Assembly (NCBI GenBank): GCA_037349315.1
Contig: JBAIAC010000218.1
Span: 496,001-560,000, forward strand
Direction of reading: 5' to 3'
DNA: 64,000 nucleotides
Origin: Chelydra serpentina
Lineage: Eukaryota > Chordata > Testudines > Chelydridae
Positions 33,901 to 45,389 of this stretch are shown here, one piece after another. Position numbers and translations under genes: made by a program. The notes under the pieces were generated by a model. The model did no database searches, was not told the DNA's origin, and saw only the letters and a program-made list of their open reading frames with translations. Position 1 is the stretch's first letter; the number at the start of each line of letters is the position of its first letter.

Positions 33901-36900
33901 AGGAGGCCAGGACTGGGCTGACAGGCGCTGCAGGTCGGGATTTGAGGGGAGTTTGCCCAGCTGGGTGTTGGAGGAGGCCAGGACTGGGCTGACAGGCGCT
34001 GCGGGTCGGGATTTGAGGGGTGTTTGCCCAGCTGGGTGTTGGAGGAGGCCAGGACTGGGCTGACAGGCGCTGCAGGTCGGGATTTGAGGGGAGTTTGCCC
34101 AGCTGGGTGTTGGAGGAGGCCAGGACTGGGCTGACAGGTGCTGCAGGTCGGGATTTGAGGGGAGTTTGCCCAGCTGGGTGTTGGAGGAGGCCAGGTCTAG
34201 GCTGACAGGTTGAGGGGTGTTTGCCCAGCTGGGTGTTACAGGAGGCCAGGACTGGGCTGACAGGCGCTGCAGGTCGGGATTTGAGGGGTGTTTGCCCAGT
34301 TGGGTGTTGGAGGAGGCCAGGACTGGGCTGACAGGCGCTGCAGGTTGGGATTTGAGGGGTGTTTGCCCAGTTGGGTGTTGGAGGAGGCCGGGACTGGGCT
34401 AACAGGCGCTGCGGGTCGGGATTTGAGGTGCGTTTGCCCAGCTGGGAATTGTTACTGACTCACACAGCTTGGGAGTCTCCCTTTCACGGGCTTTAAAGCC
34501 CCCAACTAACTAGGCCCCGAGTGACCCTGTCTGGCCCTTGCAGATCCCATCGGGGCTTTGCAGTGACCGCACCTCCCCGTGGTTCTTCTGGAGTTGAGCC
34601 AGCTCCTCCTGCAGGCTTCCCAGCTCGTCCTGCAGGCTGGCTCGGCTCGGGGTCAGCTCATCCAGGACCTTGCGCAAGCCGGCGACGTCACTCTCCCCGC
34701 CCAGCCGGGTGGCCAGCTCCGACTCAAACCTTTACGGAGAAGCACAAGAGGCGGCATCTCAGCGACCCTGGACACCCGCTGGGACCCTGCTGGCTGAGCG
34801 TGGAAACCCGGCCAGGTTTGTCCTAGGACTAGGAGTGCTAACGACCCCACGGCCCCGGCTCTGGGAGCCTCACGCAGACGCCATCAGCCAGCCCCTGTGC
34901 ATGGGCGTCGACGCTGCCGCCAGGAAGACATTCACCTCAGCTGGGTTTTCAAAGCAGCTGTCATGATCGTGAGCCCTTTGGGGCAGGGAGCACGAGTGTA
35001 CAGCTCCCGACACCCTGCGGCCTCCGCGCACAGTCAGGCCTCTAGACACCAGCACACAACAAATCATCATAAATATGTGGTCGCCACCTTTCTAATTGCC
35101 AGTAACCAGACCCCCAAGGCCCCACCCCTGCCCCGCCTCTTCCCCTGTGGCCCCACCCCTGCTCTGCCTCTCTCCCCAAGGCTCCGCCCCCACTCCACCC
35201 CCTTCTCCACCTTTTCCCCCAAGGTCCTGACCCCATCCTTTGCTCCTCCCCCCGTCACTTACTGGATCATCTCCAGGAGCCTGCCTGTAGAACAGGGCTA
35301 GTGTGGGTTAATAACCTGGCTCCTCTCCCTGCCCCGAGGTAACCGGGCTTTTGGTTCGGGTGCCATTTAGAGTTGCCAAGGTCCCCTTCTCAACCAGACT
35401 TTCCGGTCAAAAACTGGGAACCTGGCACCCCTAAATAAATAACATCCGCCAGTGCACCTCTTCTGCACGCGCAAATGCCTCTCACGCCTGCAGAGACGTG
35501 CTTGCAAATTTCACTGGCATCATTTCAGAGGCTGCTTTGAAAATTTGGTCCTTAGAGAAAAAGGCCGAGGAGGAGGAGGAGGAAGGGCGTCCCATGAAGA
35601 TCCCTTACTTCACTCTGAAGTCGTCAGCAGCTAGCGTGGCATTATCAATCTGCAGGATCAGCTGGGCATTGCTGGTTGACGCAGCCTGGATCTGCAGAAG
35701 GAGAGAATGGTGCTGCTATTGCTTCATTGACTGACAGCCGGGTAGGTGAGTGGGCTCTTGGCTACCCGCTGCTGTTATCTGTGCCATACGCCAGCTTTCA
35801 GGTGTATCAACTTTACAGGTTGGGTTGTCAGCTCCGGCAGATCTCAGAACAGTGGCTCTTAAAATCCCATTGCAGTGGAAGTGGAAATATGAGCATGATG
35901 GGAATCAGAATGAGAAGTTACCATCTTCCATCACAACCCCTCCTCCCCACAGCTGTCAGGGAAGGATTCAGACAATCTGAACGCTGCTGCTTCCCGGTGC
36001 TGAGCTGCATTCATTTTTCACACTGGTACAAGATGTTGGTCCTTATTTCAGCAGTGAAATAGTGAATGCTGCTGACCACTGAATTGCCATTATTAGGGTT
36101 CAGAGTCAACACCCCTCTGAGATGAACAGGAACAGTTCACACCACTCCGAGCTAATGGCTGAGGCCAAACACGGCTCAGGCTGGTGTCTCTGCACCAGCC
36201 ACACCGGGGTCACAGTGGGAAGATTAGCTTCATGCTTTAAAGGAAGGCTCACCACGCCCCCACAGGGCATCCCCTGAAATCCAGCCCCTGTAAGCATGCG
36301 GGGCAGTCCCTGGAGGCAAGGGGGGAAATGGAGCCATGAGTCAATGCCAGGTCTCCCCCTTAAGGGGAAGGACTCCGAGTCCCAGTACCTGTGATCTGAG
36401 CTCCGCAATGGTGCTGAAGTAGCCACTCAGGTCCTGGGATCCAACCAGCACTCTCTTTGCATAGACTTCCCGGATCTGCTGCTCCAGCTGCCCATTGGCT
36501 TCCTCGAGAGATCGCACCTGGCAGGGGATTGAAGGCAGGTGAAGACCTAAGTGGATGGTGACGGAAAAGGCCTGGGGTTCTGGGCTCTCCCTGCGACGGA
36601 GTCTGGTAACAAAGCGGAACCCGCCTCACTGCCTCACGGGGAGGACGATGCCACCGCCAGCAGCCAGGGGCACGGCCCTGGGGGAGCGGGGCTGCAAATG
36701 ATTTATTTGTACCTTTGGGGGCTGGGTTTCCAAGTGGCCTCAGGCCAGACTCTGAAGAAAGCTCTAGGCGCCTAGACACTATGGTGATGGGCAGCCTAGC
36801 GAGAGAGATTTCTGCACCCACATGGCTCGGACAGCCAGGCTTGTGCACTCTCCAAAACTCAGCTCTGCACTGGCAGCTGGTGTTTGTATAACCCCCCAGT

Positions 36901-37415
36901 CCGTGTGCTTGTGCAGCCCCCACCACCGCGGGGCCCCGTTCTCAGCTGGCCCCTAGTTACTCCCACACCAAACGGGATTAACGGGAAGAATTCACGGGCA
37001 CGGCGGACGTTCCCTTACCTAGAGCTTTGCTGCCCCTGGGTTTTACTTGCTCTCCTGCTGAGCCCTGCTCCGGCACATCAGCCCCCAGGGTTAGGGGTGA
37101 GGCTGCCTCCCAGCCCCAATCCGAGCCACGCTCACTCACCGTCTCCAGGTAGGCAGCCAGGCGGTCGTTCAGGTTCTGCATGGTGTCCTTCTCATTCATG
37201 CTGAGGAGGCCCGTTTCCCCAGCACCCCCTCCCAGCCCAGGCCCGACTATACTGGCAATGCCAGAAAACAGGCGGCTGCTGCTGCTCCCAGCCCCTCCCT
37301 GGCCACTGAGCCCTCCCGGCACGCCCCCCGGCAGCCGGGGCCCCAGAGTAACCCCAGAGCGGGAGAAACTGGCCATGGTCCGGCTGAAGGCACCTCGCAA
37401 CCCAAATCCCTCCAT
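30997..37415 (-). CDS. Type I keratin, complete, nine coding exons, 433 residues
   Basis: Coding exons in gene order: 37140-37415, 36389-36517, 35609-35691, 34573-34729, 33240-33401, 32834-32959, 32380-32600, 31685-31722, 30997-31106. All have GT-AG borders and join in frame. Exons of 83, 157, 162, 126 and 221 bp are the canonical rod exons of type I keratins. The glycine/serine head is short (about 73 residues). Helix initiation is [20 protein letters not shown], and the rod ends IATYQRLLEGDDAR near 385. The 48-residue tail includes RVKTVIEELLDGRVVSS, like the K14/K17/K20 tail box. Oddities: an extra intron splits coil 1A after LET; ARLAADDF is ATLAADDF; TYRRLLEGE is TYQRLLEGD. The upstream ATG (MEGFGLRG) was chosen as the first after the TATA box; MASFSRSG, 13 codons later, is possible. 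It occupies the KRT17-like place next to EIF1, but the paralogue is unclear. Confidence 0.93.
33640..34445. repeat. 71-bp minisatellite in keratin intron, 12 copies
   Basis: The phrase tttgcccagctgggtgtt recurs at exactly 71-bp spacing from 33668 to 34165. One 54-bp step (a 17-bp deletion in one copy, near 34205) follows, then 71-bp steps resume. Copies differ at a few sites (gggtgt/gggagt, gcgctgcag/ggtgctgcg, ttggag/ttacag), which gives a readable variant map. The array lies in the intron between the 157-bp and 162-bp rod exons. Confidence 0.95.
35045..35430. repeat. Intronic dispersed repeat with C-rich body
   Basis: Repeated ggccccacccctgc and ctccgccccc blocks (35120-35250) are preceded by cacctttctaattgcc, and at 35370-35430 come ttgccaaggt and gggaacctggca. 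The pattern resembles a turtle non-autonomous element that I know with long runs of such blocks. It lies in the intron between the 83-bp and 157-bp keratin exons. Boundaries are uncertain. Confidence 0.4.
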
Positions 37416-37463
37416 CCGCAGAGTGACACGGAGTCGGGCTGCACTGAGTCCCCAGGGAGTGCC

Positions 37464-37472
37464 CTTATATAG
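37464..37472 (-). promoter_or_regulatory. TATA box of second keratin
   Basis: Read on the minus strand it is CTATATAAG, about 50 bases upstream of the chosen ATG. The transcription start would fall near 37437, leaving a very short 5' UTR. Confidence 0.8.
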
Positions 37473-37479
37473 GGCGTGG

Positions 37480-38820
37480 AGGGGCTGAGCCAAGCACCTG
37501 ACCTCTCCCCTATTGCCCAGGCAGCAGCGTTCACACTGTCACCCCAGGGGGAAAACAAACAACGTCTGTTGACTTGTTTTCTTCTTTTTTAGCCAAACTT
37601 GCTTTGCAAGGAGAGGGTGGAGGCCAGGGCCTGGATTGGGATCTGTGAGCCCCAGCTGCGCCGCTGGGAGCAGAATCCGGCCCCGTGTGTTTCCAGAGCA
37701 TGCTCCAGTCCCGCAGCGTGCTAAGGGAAGGGGGCACAACAGGACACCCGGCGTTATGGGTGCCAGGCAGAGCATCCCCGAGACACGCGGCCGGCTCCGT
37801 GACGTGTGGCGTCCTCGGCCCTGGACACACAGATCGCACAGACCCCACCCAGCCCCTGCTCAGCGCTCTCGGGAGGTGTCCACGGCCCAGCTGCAGCCTG
37901 GGATCTTCACTGACGCGCAGGTTGCCCCAGCCCCTATGAGCAGCCAGCGCCTGGCCCCCCTCTCTGGCAGGAACGCAGGCTGGTGGGTCATGTGGCCCCG
38001 CTAGCTGTGATCCCGCTATTGCACGCACATTACTAATGCTCAGAACGCCCCCACACCCCCACGCTCATGGCCGTGCATGCAACGGGACCCGTGGCCAGCA
38101 CACTGGGCAAGGCCCGTTCGAGAAGGTGCCCTTGAATGAAGAGGAGACGCTATTGAGTGTCCGGCCCGCTCCATCCTGGGAATGGCAAATACAGACGTCA
38201 GACCGGGCTTCCGCCTGGCCACAAAGCTTCGGGTAAGGACAGTTCTGCTTCTCCAGCTTTTGGGGGCCGCCCAGGAGCACAGCGGCTTTGCCAGGAATTC
38301 CCTGCCCCAGCCGACGCCTCCAGCCCTCAGCACTTGTGTGTGAATCGCTGCCTTGTGGGTACGGGGTAGGCACCTCGGGCATTCGTAATGGCTCCATCGC
38401 ACCACCCGGCTTGCGTGGGCTGCCACACGCTGCTCCAGCTAAAGACCCAACAGCCTGAAGCGCAGCCTCAGAATTAGGGCCACCTGCTTAGTTAAAACCC
38501 TAATGCTGCTTCTGTTCTAGTCTGTGCGGGTGCTTACACTGCGCTCCTCACCAGAGCAGCATCGGCCTTCCAGTGCAGGGCACACGTCTACCCAGCTCGC
38601 AGATCCCCCCTTCCTGGTTCGTTATCGTTAGCAAATCAGTGTTGTGTGTAAAGAATCCAGCCAGTGCAGCCTCCAGAGAGAGGTGAGAGAAAGAGTGCGG
38701 GGGGAGAAAAGCTGGTTAGTGAGAATGTTTGAGCCCGGAGACCGTGTCTGAGCTGCGGAAGAGAAACAACGGGAAGCCAAAAACTGGCCTAGCCAGTTTA
38801 CCCAGTTAACAATAACCCCT
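37480..38820. other. Intergenic, upstream of second keratin; no gene seen
   Basis: GC-rich unique-looking DNA that probably includes proximal regulatory sequence of the keratin. No further exon is supported. Confidence 0.5.
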
Positions 38821-38985
38821 AGCTTGTCTCTAGCCCTTTTCATCAGTAGATCTCAAAGCACTTTACAGAGGCCAGTATCATTATCCCCATTTTACAGATG
38901 GGGAAACTGAGGCACAGATAAGGGAAGTGACTTGCCCAAAGTCACCCAGCAGGCCAGGAACCCAAGGGCTCCTGAGTCCCTCTCC
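38821..38985 (-). repeat. MIR/CORE-SINE-like repeat
   Basis: The segment caaagcactttacagaggcc, attatccccattttacagat, ggggaaactgaggcacagat, then tgacttgcccaaagtcaccc is the reverse complement of the well-known MIR/CORE body (gtgacttgggcaagtca and ctgtaaaatggggataat). A shorter relative in the same orientation lies in a keratin intron at about 32250-32330. Confidence 0.85.
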
Positions 38986-40292
38986 CGTGCTCCAGCCAAG
39001 CCGCTGAAGGTACCAGCTTTGTTTATGTAGAACAGACGTGCAGCGCTGCCCTGTCATTCCATGGGGTCTCAGCCTGCCGCAGGCGTGGTGGAGAGCCAGC
39101 AGAGAAAGAGTTAACCTAGCACTAACATTCCTGGGGCAGTAGATGTGGTCGTAACAAGGTGAACCAGTGGGGCTGGTGCCTGAGGAATTGTTTCTGTTCC
39201 CAGCTCCGTGCTGGTGTTTTCTGGTTCTGGTTCGCACGCGCTGCCTGCCCTCGGTACCTGCCTGCACCTGTCCGGTGTGTGCGGACGGCAAGTGGCCTGC
39301 GGCACCTGCAGCCACGTCCATCCAGTGACATGTGCAGGCACCGGAGCCAGCCAAGCCAGCTGGCCCAGCATCAGCCATTGGCAAACAGCAGCAGCTGAAG
39401 AGCCCCAGGTGGCTGGACGTTCACAGAAGGGGAGGAGCTGAAAATAGTTCTGCAAAAAAACCTATGTGGCAAGGGGAAATTTGACGGTTAATAAATTCCT
39501 CGATTCTAAGCCACAAGCGACCCCTGTGACCTCCCGTGTAACACAGGCCATGGGACTGCCCTGACTTCATTCCTGGTCCAACTAGAGCAGATCTTCTAGA
39601 AAAACAGCCAATCTGGAGTGAAAAGTGGCCAGGGAGGGAGAATCCCCCTCCCCCGCCCTTGGGATACTGTTCCCGGGGCTACTGACCCTCCCTGTTAAAA
39701 ATCTCCACCTGGTTTTAGCTTCAGCTCCCAGCCATTGGCTCAGGTTAGACCTTCGTCTGCCACACTGAAGATCCTGTTATCAACTATTTGTTCCCTGTGC
39801 AGGTACTTATGGGCTGTGGTCAACTCACCCCTTCCCCCGCTCCTTGTTAAACGACCCAGACTGAGCCCCTGGAGTCACTACTAAAGACGTGTTTTCAGCC
39901 TTTTGATCATTCCCAGGGCTCTTCTCTGACCCCATCCTCCTTGAACGGGAGCAGAGACCAGCCCTCCCTGCAGTAATTCCCCGGGCCTGCAAAGTGCACT
40001 GCACAAGCACTTGGCTAGTTCAGCTAAAGGTTCATGTGAACCAGTCCCCCCTCCCCCTTCCTACAACACACTGAGGCTTTTCAAGGGGCTTGGAACGGGA
40101 GTGTTCCTTTGACTTCTTTGTCCTCCGTTATGTGTTTGCAGAGTGCTGGGCTGGGCTTGCTAGGTTGATATTCTGTGTACGGCCGTACCACACACGCGCC
40201 TCAACTGGGGATCAGCCCCCCCTGCGCTAGGTGCTGTACACTTACATAACTAAAATACGGGTCCTGCTTCCGAAGGGCTTGCAACCTAAGAG
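38986..40292. other. Intergenic; no gene seen
   Basis: No exon or RNA gene supported. An old repeat similar to the one at 28185 lies at about 40205-40290. Confidence 0.5.
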
Positions 40293-40500
40293 CTTGTCTA
40301 CACTCAAAATGCTGCAGCAGCGCAGCTGCGCCAGTGTGGGTGGAGTTCTCCGGTGGGCGGAGGTAACCCACCTCCCGAGGATGGGAGAAGAATGAGTCTG
40401 TTATCCTAGCGCAGTCTGCACAGGGACTTAGGCTGGCTCAAGTTCACCATTCAGGGGGGTGGATTTTTCCAACCTAATTTTCTAGTGTGTCGACCAGGCC
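40293..40500. mobile_element. Diverged non-autonomous hAT-like element
   Basis: Begins agcttgtctacactcaaaat with gcagcgcagctgcgccagtg nearby and ends with ggggtggatttttcc and tagtgtgtcgaccaggcc. The outer tctacact and agtgtgtcga are an imperfect inverted pair. I recognise the text as a diverged copy of a common turtle element. Target duplications were not identified. Confidence 0.5.
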
Positions 40501-40574
40501 GAAGTGTGTGATGAGGGTAGACAGGTAGATACAACAGCAGGTGTTGCAGCAAAGGGAAGAGGATGGTGTCCCTG

Positions 40575-40738
40575 GCCTCTGTTTGCCAGGAGCTGGGAAT
40601 GGGTGACGGGATGGATCACTTGATTCCCTGTTCTGTTCATTCCCTCTGGGGCACCTGGCATTGGCCACTGTCAGCAGACAGGACATTGGGCTGGATGGAC
40701 CTTTGGTCTGACCCCGTCTGGCTGTTCTTATGTTCTAA
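40575..40738 (+). repeat. CR1 LINE 3' end
   Basis: Contains gatggatcacttgattccct, gttctgttcattccctctgg, gcacctggcattggccactg and the terminal ggctggatggacctttggtc then tgaccccgtctggctgttct. This is the typical reptile CR1 3' untranslated end. Truncated at the 5' side, as CR1 copies usually are. Confidence 0.8.
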
Positions 40739-41879
40739 GAGTGAGACTGTAATGAACAGCGTGATACACACCGCTCAGCTCAACGGCTGTGTTGTGTAGG
40801 GATCCCAGCATCATGTTGCAGATGAGTGCTGCTGGACTGCGCGTGCTAGTTTGTTATTGTAGGGTTGTTGTCGGAGGCTGGGCTGTGAATGCAGGATTCT
40901 TTCCAATGCTTCTCGACAAGCAGATGGAAAGTTTCTCTTTGGAAATCTCTTCTGCGCCCCACTCCTTAGAGAGCCGTGTGTCTCTGTTCTTTCTAACAGG
41001 AACTCTGCAGATAAAGTCAGTCTTCCTACCCCGTTGAGGAGTTTGTTTCCTTGCTAGTTGGTGCCCTGTAGTGTCCATCTGTATCATTCACATCTGGCTG
41101 GCTATGGTGTCCCCAGTCCAATTCACCACATCCTTGCTATGTCTAAGAAAAAGCAGGTGTTACTGGCTATACGCTGCTGTGGGCCTGAGCTATGAATGGC
41201 GACCTTAAAACAAAGTTGTCAGGCTGCACATTGCCAAGTTCCCAAGCACAGAGCGTTTCATCCACAGAGAACGAGACTGCCTGCATGCAGATAGGGGTGG
41301 TAATTTGCTAAGTATTATGTGTAAACGGATCCTGCGCCAATTTAATTCACAGTTTTGAATGCACGTGCATCTGATACAGAAGTTTGGATGGCGGATTTGA
41401 TCTCCCAAGAGAGATCAACAGTGCCACCTTGTGGACACTCCAGGACAAATCCTTCCCACAGAGGAATGTCTGTTTGAACAGATATCACAACAGATTCCAG
41501 GCTAACTGGTTAAGGACCTGTCTAGCTGAGAGACACTATAGACATGTATAATTATGTGTCTGTCATCTAGAGACTGCAGAAGGGATGCTGCCACATATGA
41601 TATCGGGTCCATTATGAAGGGAAAGTATGAACAGAAAAGAGGCACATTATCCTAGACAAAAGAACCATCTGTTTATTCCGGATGCTGATACAGCAAATGC
41701 ACATTTCAGAAAAAACAGAGCAGGGTCTCCCATGAAGTCATCCCACAGAAACAAACCAAGGGGACAGATGCCTTAGAAATCCCCCCACGGACAATGACAT
41801 GCACCGAGGTGTACCCACCTCTCTGTACGGTAAAACAAATAGGTAGCTTTGAATCCATTTAGCTGCGGCGCACCTCTAG

Positions 41880-41985
41880 GCTGGACATGTGTTGATGCCA
41901 GTTGGATAAGAGGGTCAGACTAGATGAGCACAATGGTCTCTTTTGACCTTAAAATCTATGATTCCATGATTGATAAAGAAATAGA
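41880..41985 (+). repeat. CR1 LINE 3' end, short
   Basis: Contains gagggtcagactagatgagc and acaatggtctcttttgacct then taaaatctatgattccatga, the CR1 3' end with its short terminal repeat (tatgattc, catgattg). Confidence 0.75.
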
Positions 41986-43067
41986 ACTACCAAGGATGAC
42001 GCAATCCCTACAGAACGTCATTGCTCACAGGTTCCACAGGGTGGCAGCACAGCCGGACTCAGTAGAGTGAATTCCTACCAGAGATGGATCGAAAACCAGC
42101 CACACAATGAAAGCTGGGCCCTCCAGAGATGTGTGAGGGACTGATGAACTGTAGGTTCAACAAACCTCCATGCAATACAATGCAATAGACCCAAATGTCT
42201 CCAGGAGGCGGGGGGGTGTCAGTTTCCTCAGATGTAACTGCTCCCCAGAGGCGGGTGAATTATTTCCGTGGATCTATGTGGGTTTTGTTTCTATTACTTT
42301 ATTTGAATTTTTACTGTATTTTTAAAAAAAATAAAACACCAGGAGCTGGATGTGAAGTTCAGTTGCAAAGAATAACCCACAATTAAACTTCAGTCCAGTT
42401 TTATTCCATATGGTGGCTGCACCGTGGGGAGACACTTCCCCACCCGTCTGGGAATGGGGGTTTTGGCTACCACAGGACAACAAGAAAGTTATACATCGTC
42501 TTTTGATAACTGAGATCCAGCCTCTTAGCCCCTGGATTAGATAGGACCTGGAAACAGGATTAGATGCGTCTATTTTTGAATTGCGATCAGCAACAACAGG
42601 CTGATCCACACAAGGTTTGGGAAAAGGATTTGATCTGAGACAACTAATTCCTGCTGACAAGTGATCAGGGCTTAGCAGATTCTTAGGAGCCCAAGGTGAC
42701 AGATTCACCTCAATGGCCCTTCTGTCATTTCCAAGGGCCACTGGCAGAGGGTGCTGGATTAATTGATGGAATGACCAACCTGGCATAAACCTCTGCTGGT
42801 CATAAGATCCCGCCCAATGAGTTGTTTTCAGCAATGGGCTATTTACACTGACTGTAATTACAGTTTATAGGGAGCTGCTTCTGGTCACAGCTTGAGCAGA
42901 CTGGATGCTGGGTGAGATGTGTTGTCCAGGGTGTCATGAGCCACTGGAAAGGTGCTCAGAAATCTGCTGCTTTGTGATATTAGCAATCAGTTCACCCACC
43001 ATTCACACAGCTACCTCTGTGCCAGCGATGCTACACAACAGTTTAGGACAGGAAGTGGAGTGATTTA

Positions 43068-43446
43068 CAGTAGAAACTCAAGCTACGAACCCCTCGGGAA
43101 TGGAGGTTGTTCGTAACTGAAATATTCGTAACTCTGAACAAACATTATGGTTGTTCTTTCAAATGTTTACAGTTGAACATTGACTTAATTCAGCTTTGAA
43201 ACTGTACAATGCAGAAGAAAAATGCTACATTTGACCATCTTAATTTAATGAAACAAGCACAGAAAGTTTCCTTACCTTGTCAAATCTTCCTTTTTAAAAC
43301 TTTCCCTTTATTTTTCAGTAGTTTACATTTAACACAGTACTGTCCTTTGTCTCTGCTGCTGCCTGAGTGTGTACTTCCGGCTCCAGTTAAAGTGTGTGGT
43401 TGACTGGTCAGTTCATAACTCTGGTGTTTGTAACTCTGAGGTTCTG
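43068..43446. mobile_element. Non-autonomous Tigger/pogo-like element with TA duplication
   Basis: Ends are CAGTAGAAACTCAAGCTACG and the reverse complement of an equivalent sequence (gtaactctgaggttctg). Direct ttcgtaac and gttcgtaac motifs lie inside both ends. TA dinucleotides flank it at 43066-43067 and 43447-43448. The 379-bp, AT-rich interior encodes no transposase. Confidence 0.75.
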
Positions 43447-43448
43447 TA

Positions 43449-44284
43449 GGCAGCTGAAATGCCAGGGGGAATTTAAGTTGGTCAAAATATGACTGCCTGA
43501 AATGGAATTTAGTAAGAACAGGGCTAATGCTATATGTTCAATGAGCATTCCCCTTTGGGGGCCGGGTTAGCTGAAAGACAGCACCTCCGCAGCAAAGTGC
43601 TCCCAGAACCACCCTATGGCAGTGTGGTGGATCCTGGCTCAAAGGGAATCAGTGACACCACTTCCTGCAGCAGCTTAGGGTACCCTGAAGATCTAACTAG
43701 AGACCCAGCAGTGCTCTGCTTGCGAGCTGACGAAATCACAGCTCGAGATGGTATTAAGGACCAACGCTGAGGCTGCTGGACCCCATAGGTGCTTTTAAGG
43801 GTGACGAGATCAACTGTTGTTACTGGTTTTGCTGTTTAATGGTAATTGATGTGACTTCTTTAATAACAGCTGTGACTGTGTTGGAAAGTCAGCCTTGGAA
43901 GAGAGCACAAGGAATCAGTCTGCATCTCTGAATCACTATCTACCTGCTGGGTTCACACTACACCTGTCACCATCGTGGTATCTGAGTAACAAAAGTAAAC
44001 ACACCAGCCTCTGCTGAAATAAACTCCCTTGGGGTGGAGCTGTAAGCAGTGGAGGCTATGCTGCATCTGGCTCTCCTGCTTTCCGCGTCTGTAGGCTTCC
44101 AAACGGGTTCAGAAGAGTTTCCTGCGCTGCAGGAGGGGAGAACTAGCGCCTACGAGACACAGGCTCAGCTCAGGGGGTCTCCTTGTCAAAGCAGCATTTG
44201 GCCACTGCAAAAAATTTTGAGAGTTTTAATTGGTTGAGATTCTTGGCACAGGACCGTACCTTCCTCTGTGTTTCCTTCAGTGTT
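43449..44284. other. Intergenic; no gene seen
   Basis: No exon or RNA gene supported in this stretch upstream of EIF1. Confidence 0.5.
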
Positions 44285-44462
44285 GATGTAGCCATGTAGG
44301 TCCCAGGATATTAGAGAAACAAGGTGGGTGAGGTCATATCTTTTATTGGACCGACGTCTGTTGATGAAAGATGTATGCTTTTGAGCTTACAGAGCTCTTC
44401 CTCTTTCACGAACAGACCTTGGTCCAATAAACAATATTACCTCAATCACCTTGTCTCTCATC
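44285..44462 (+). repeat. Dispersed repeat, copy 1 of 3 around EIF1
   Basis: Contains gtcccaggatattagagaaa, caaggtgggtgaggtcatat, cttttattggaccgacgtct and, in the opposite sense near its end, ttggtccaataaac and aatcaccttgtctctca. The two halves are thus an inverted pair. Relatives lie at 48362-48515 and 49446-49560. Common in turtle genomes to my knowledge; its class is uncertain. Confidence 0.65.
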
Positions 44463-45026
44463 TGCTTTTGGGAGCCTCAGAATTATCAGTGATGATAACA
44501 ATAAACAGCTCCCACGAAATCCTGGTTTTACCCACGACCTTCAGTCCCCTCCAAACCCTCTGCCGGGTGGGTCAGCACATTTCGATCATGCTGCTCTCTG
44601 GTGCAGATGGACACGCGGCGCGGCATGTCCTGGGCAGACTGGGGGGACATCACATGCTTCCAGTGTGGGACTGTTGTGTCCAGACATGCCAAACCTGTGG
44701 AAAAAAACGCAGAAATGGGGCTTGTTTTTGACTTAATTGACTTGTGAGTTGCTTGTTGGCTAGTTTTTGGCTTATCGCAGCTTGTTGCTTCTTTTGCTTG
44801 ATCGGCTTCCAGCAAGCAGGGGCAAGAGAGGGGGGGAGAGGGTCAGGGGTGCACAGCGGGCCCACCCCAGTCCCAGACTGCCGGCTGGGGGGATCTAGTC
44901 ACAGAGTATTGGGGTTCTTAGGGATGGGCTTGTTTTGAAACGGGAATCGCTTGATTTTTGGCATATTGTCAAAGTCGGGGGGATTATTTACCGCCTGAAA
45001 GTTGGCCACTGGGGTGCCAGGGCGCT

Positions 45027-45127
45027 GGGTTGCCAACTTTGGTTGGCTTCATTCCTGGAGATTTCATCACACGACGTACTCGTTAATTCCCGGCGACGCC
45101 AGGCCGGTCTGGGCGGGTTGGCAACCC
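45027..45127. mobile_element. 101-bp MITE
   Basis: Perfect 11-bp terminal inverted repeats, GGGTTGCCAAC and GTTGGCAACCC, enclose ttcctggagatttcatcaca and a second, inverted relative of the start. Flanking 8-mers do not match, so superfamily is not proven by target duplication. It lies about 500 bp upstream of EIF1. Confidence 0.75.
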
Positions 45128-45389
45128 CGGGTGTTGGGGGGGCTCAGAGGGGTGTGGGGGGGATAAGGGGGTGGGGGAAGGGCTGAGAGGGCCGTTGAGG
45201 GGGAGGACGGAAGGGGTGGGGGAGGGGCAGAGACGTGTTCGGGGGGGAGAGTGGGGGAGGGGCCGGGGGTCGGTGCTGGGCTCGGGAAGGGAGACAAGGC
45301 CCCGGCTCCCCTCCCCCACACTGCGGCCCTGTCCAATGCGCATGCTCCACAGCCCTTTCCCGGGCCCCAGTGCGCACGCGCCCGGCCCC

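Noticed and set aside
33640..34445. CRISPR-like array of regular repeats
   Set aside because: Units are contiguous with no unique spacers; it is a minisatellite in a vertebrate intron.
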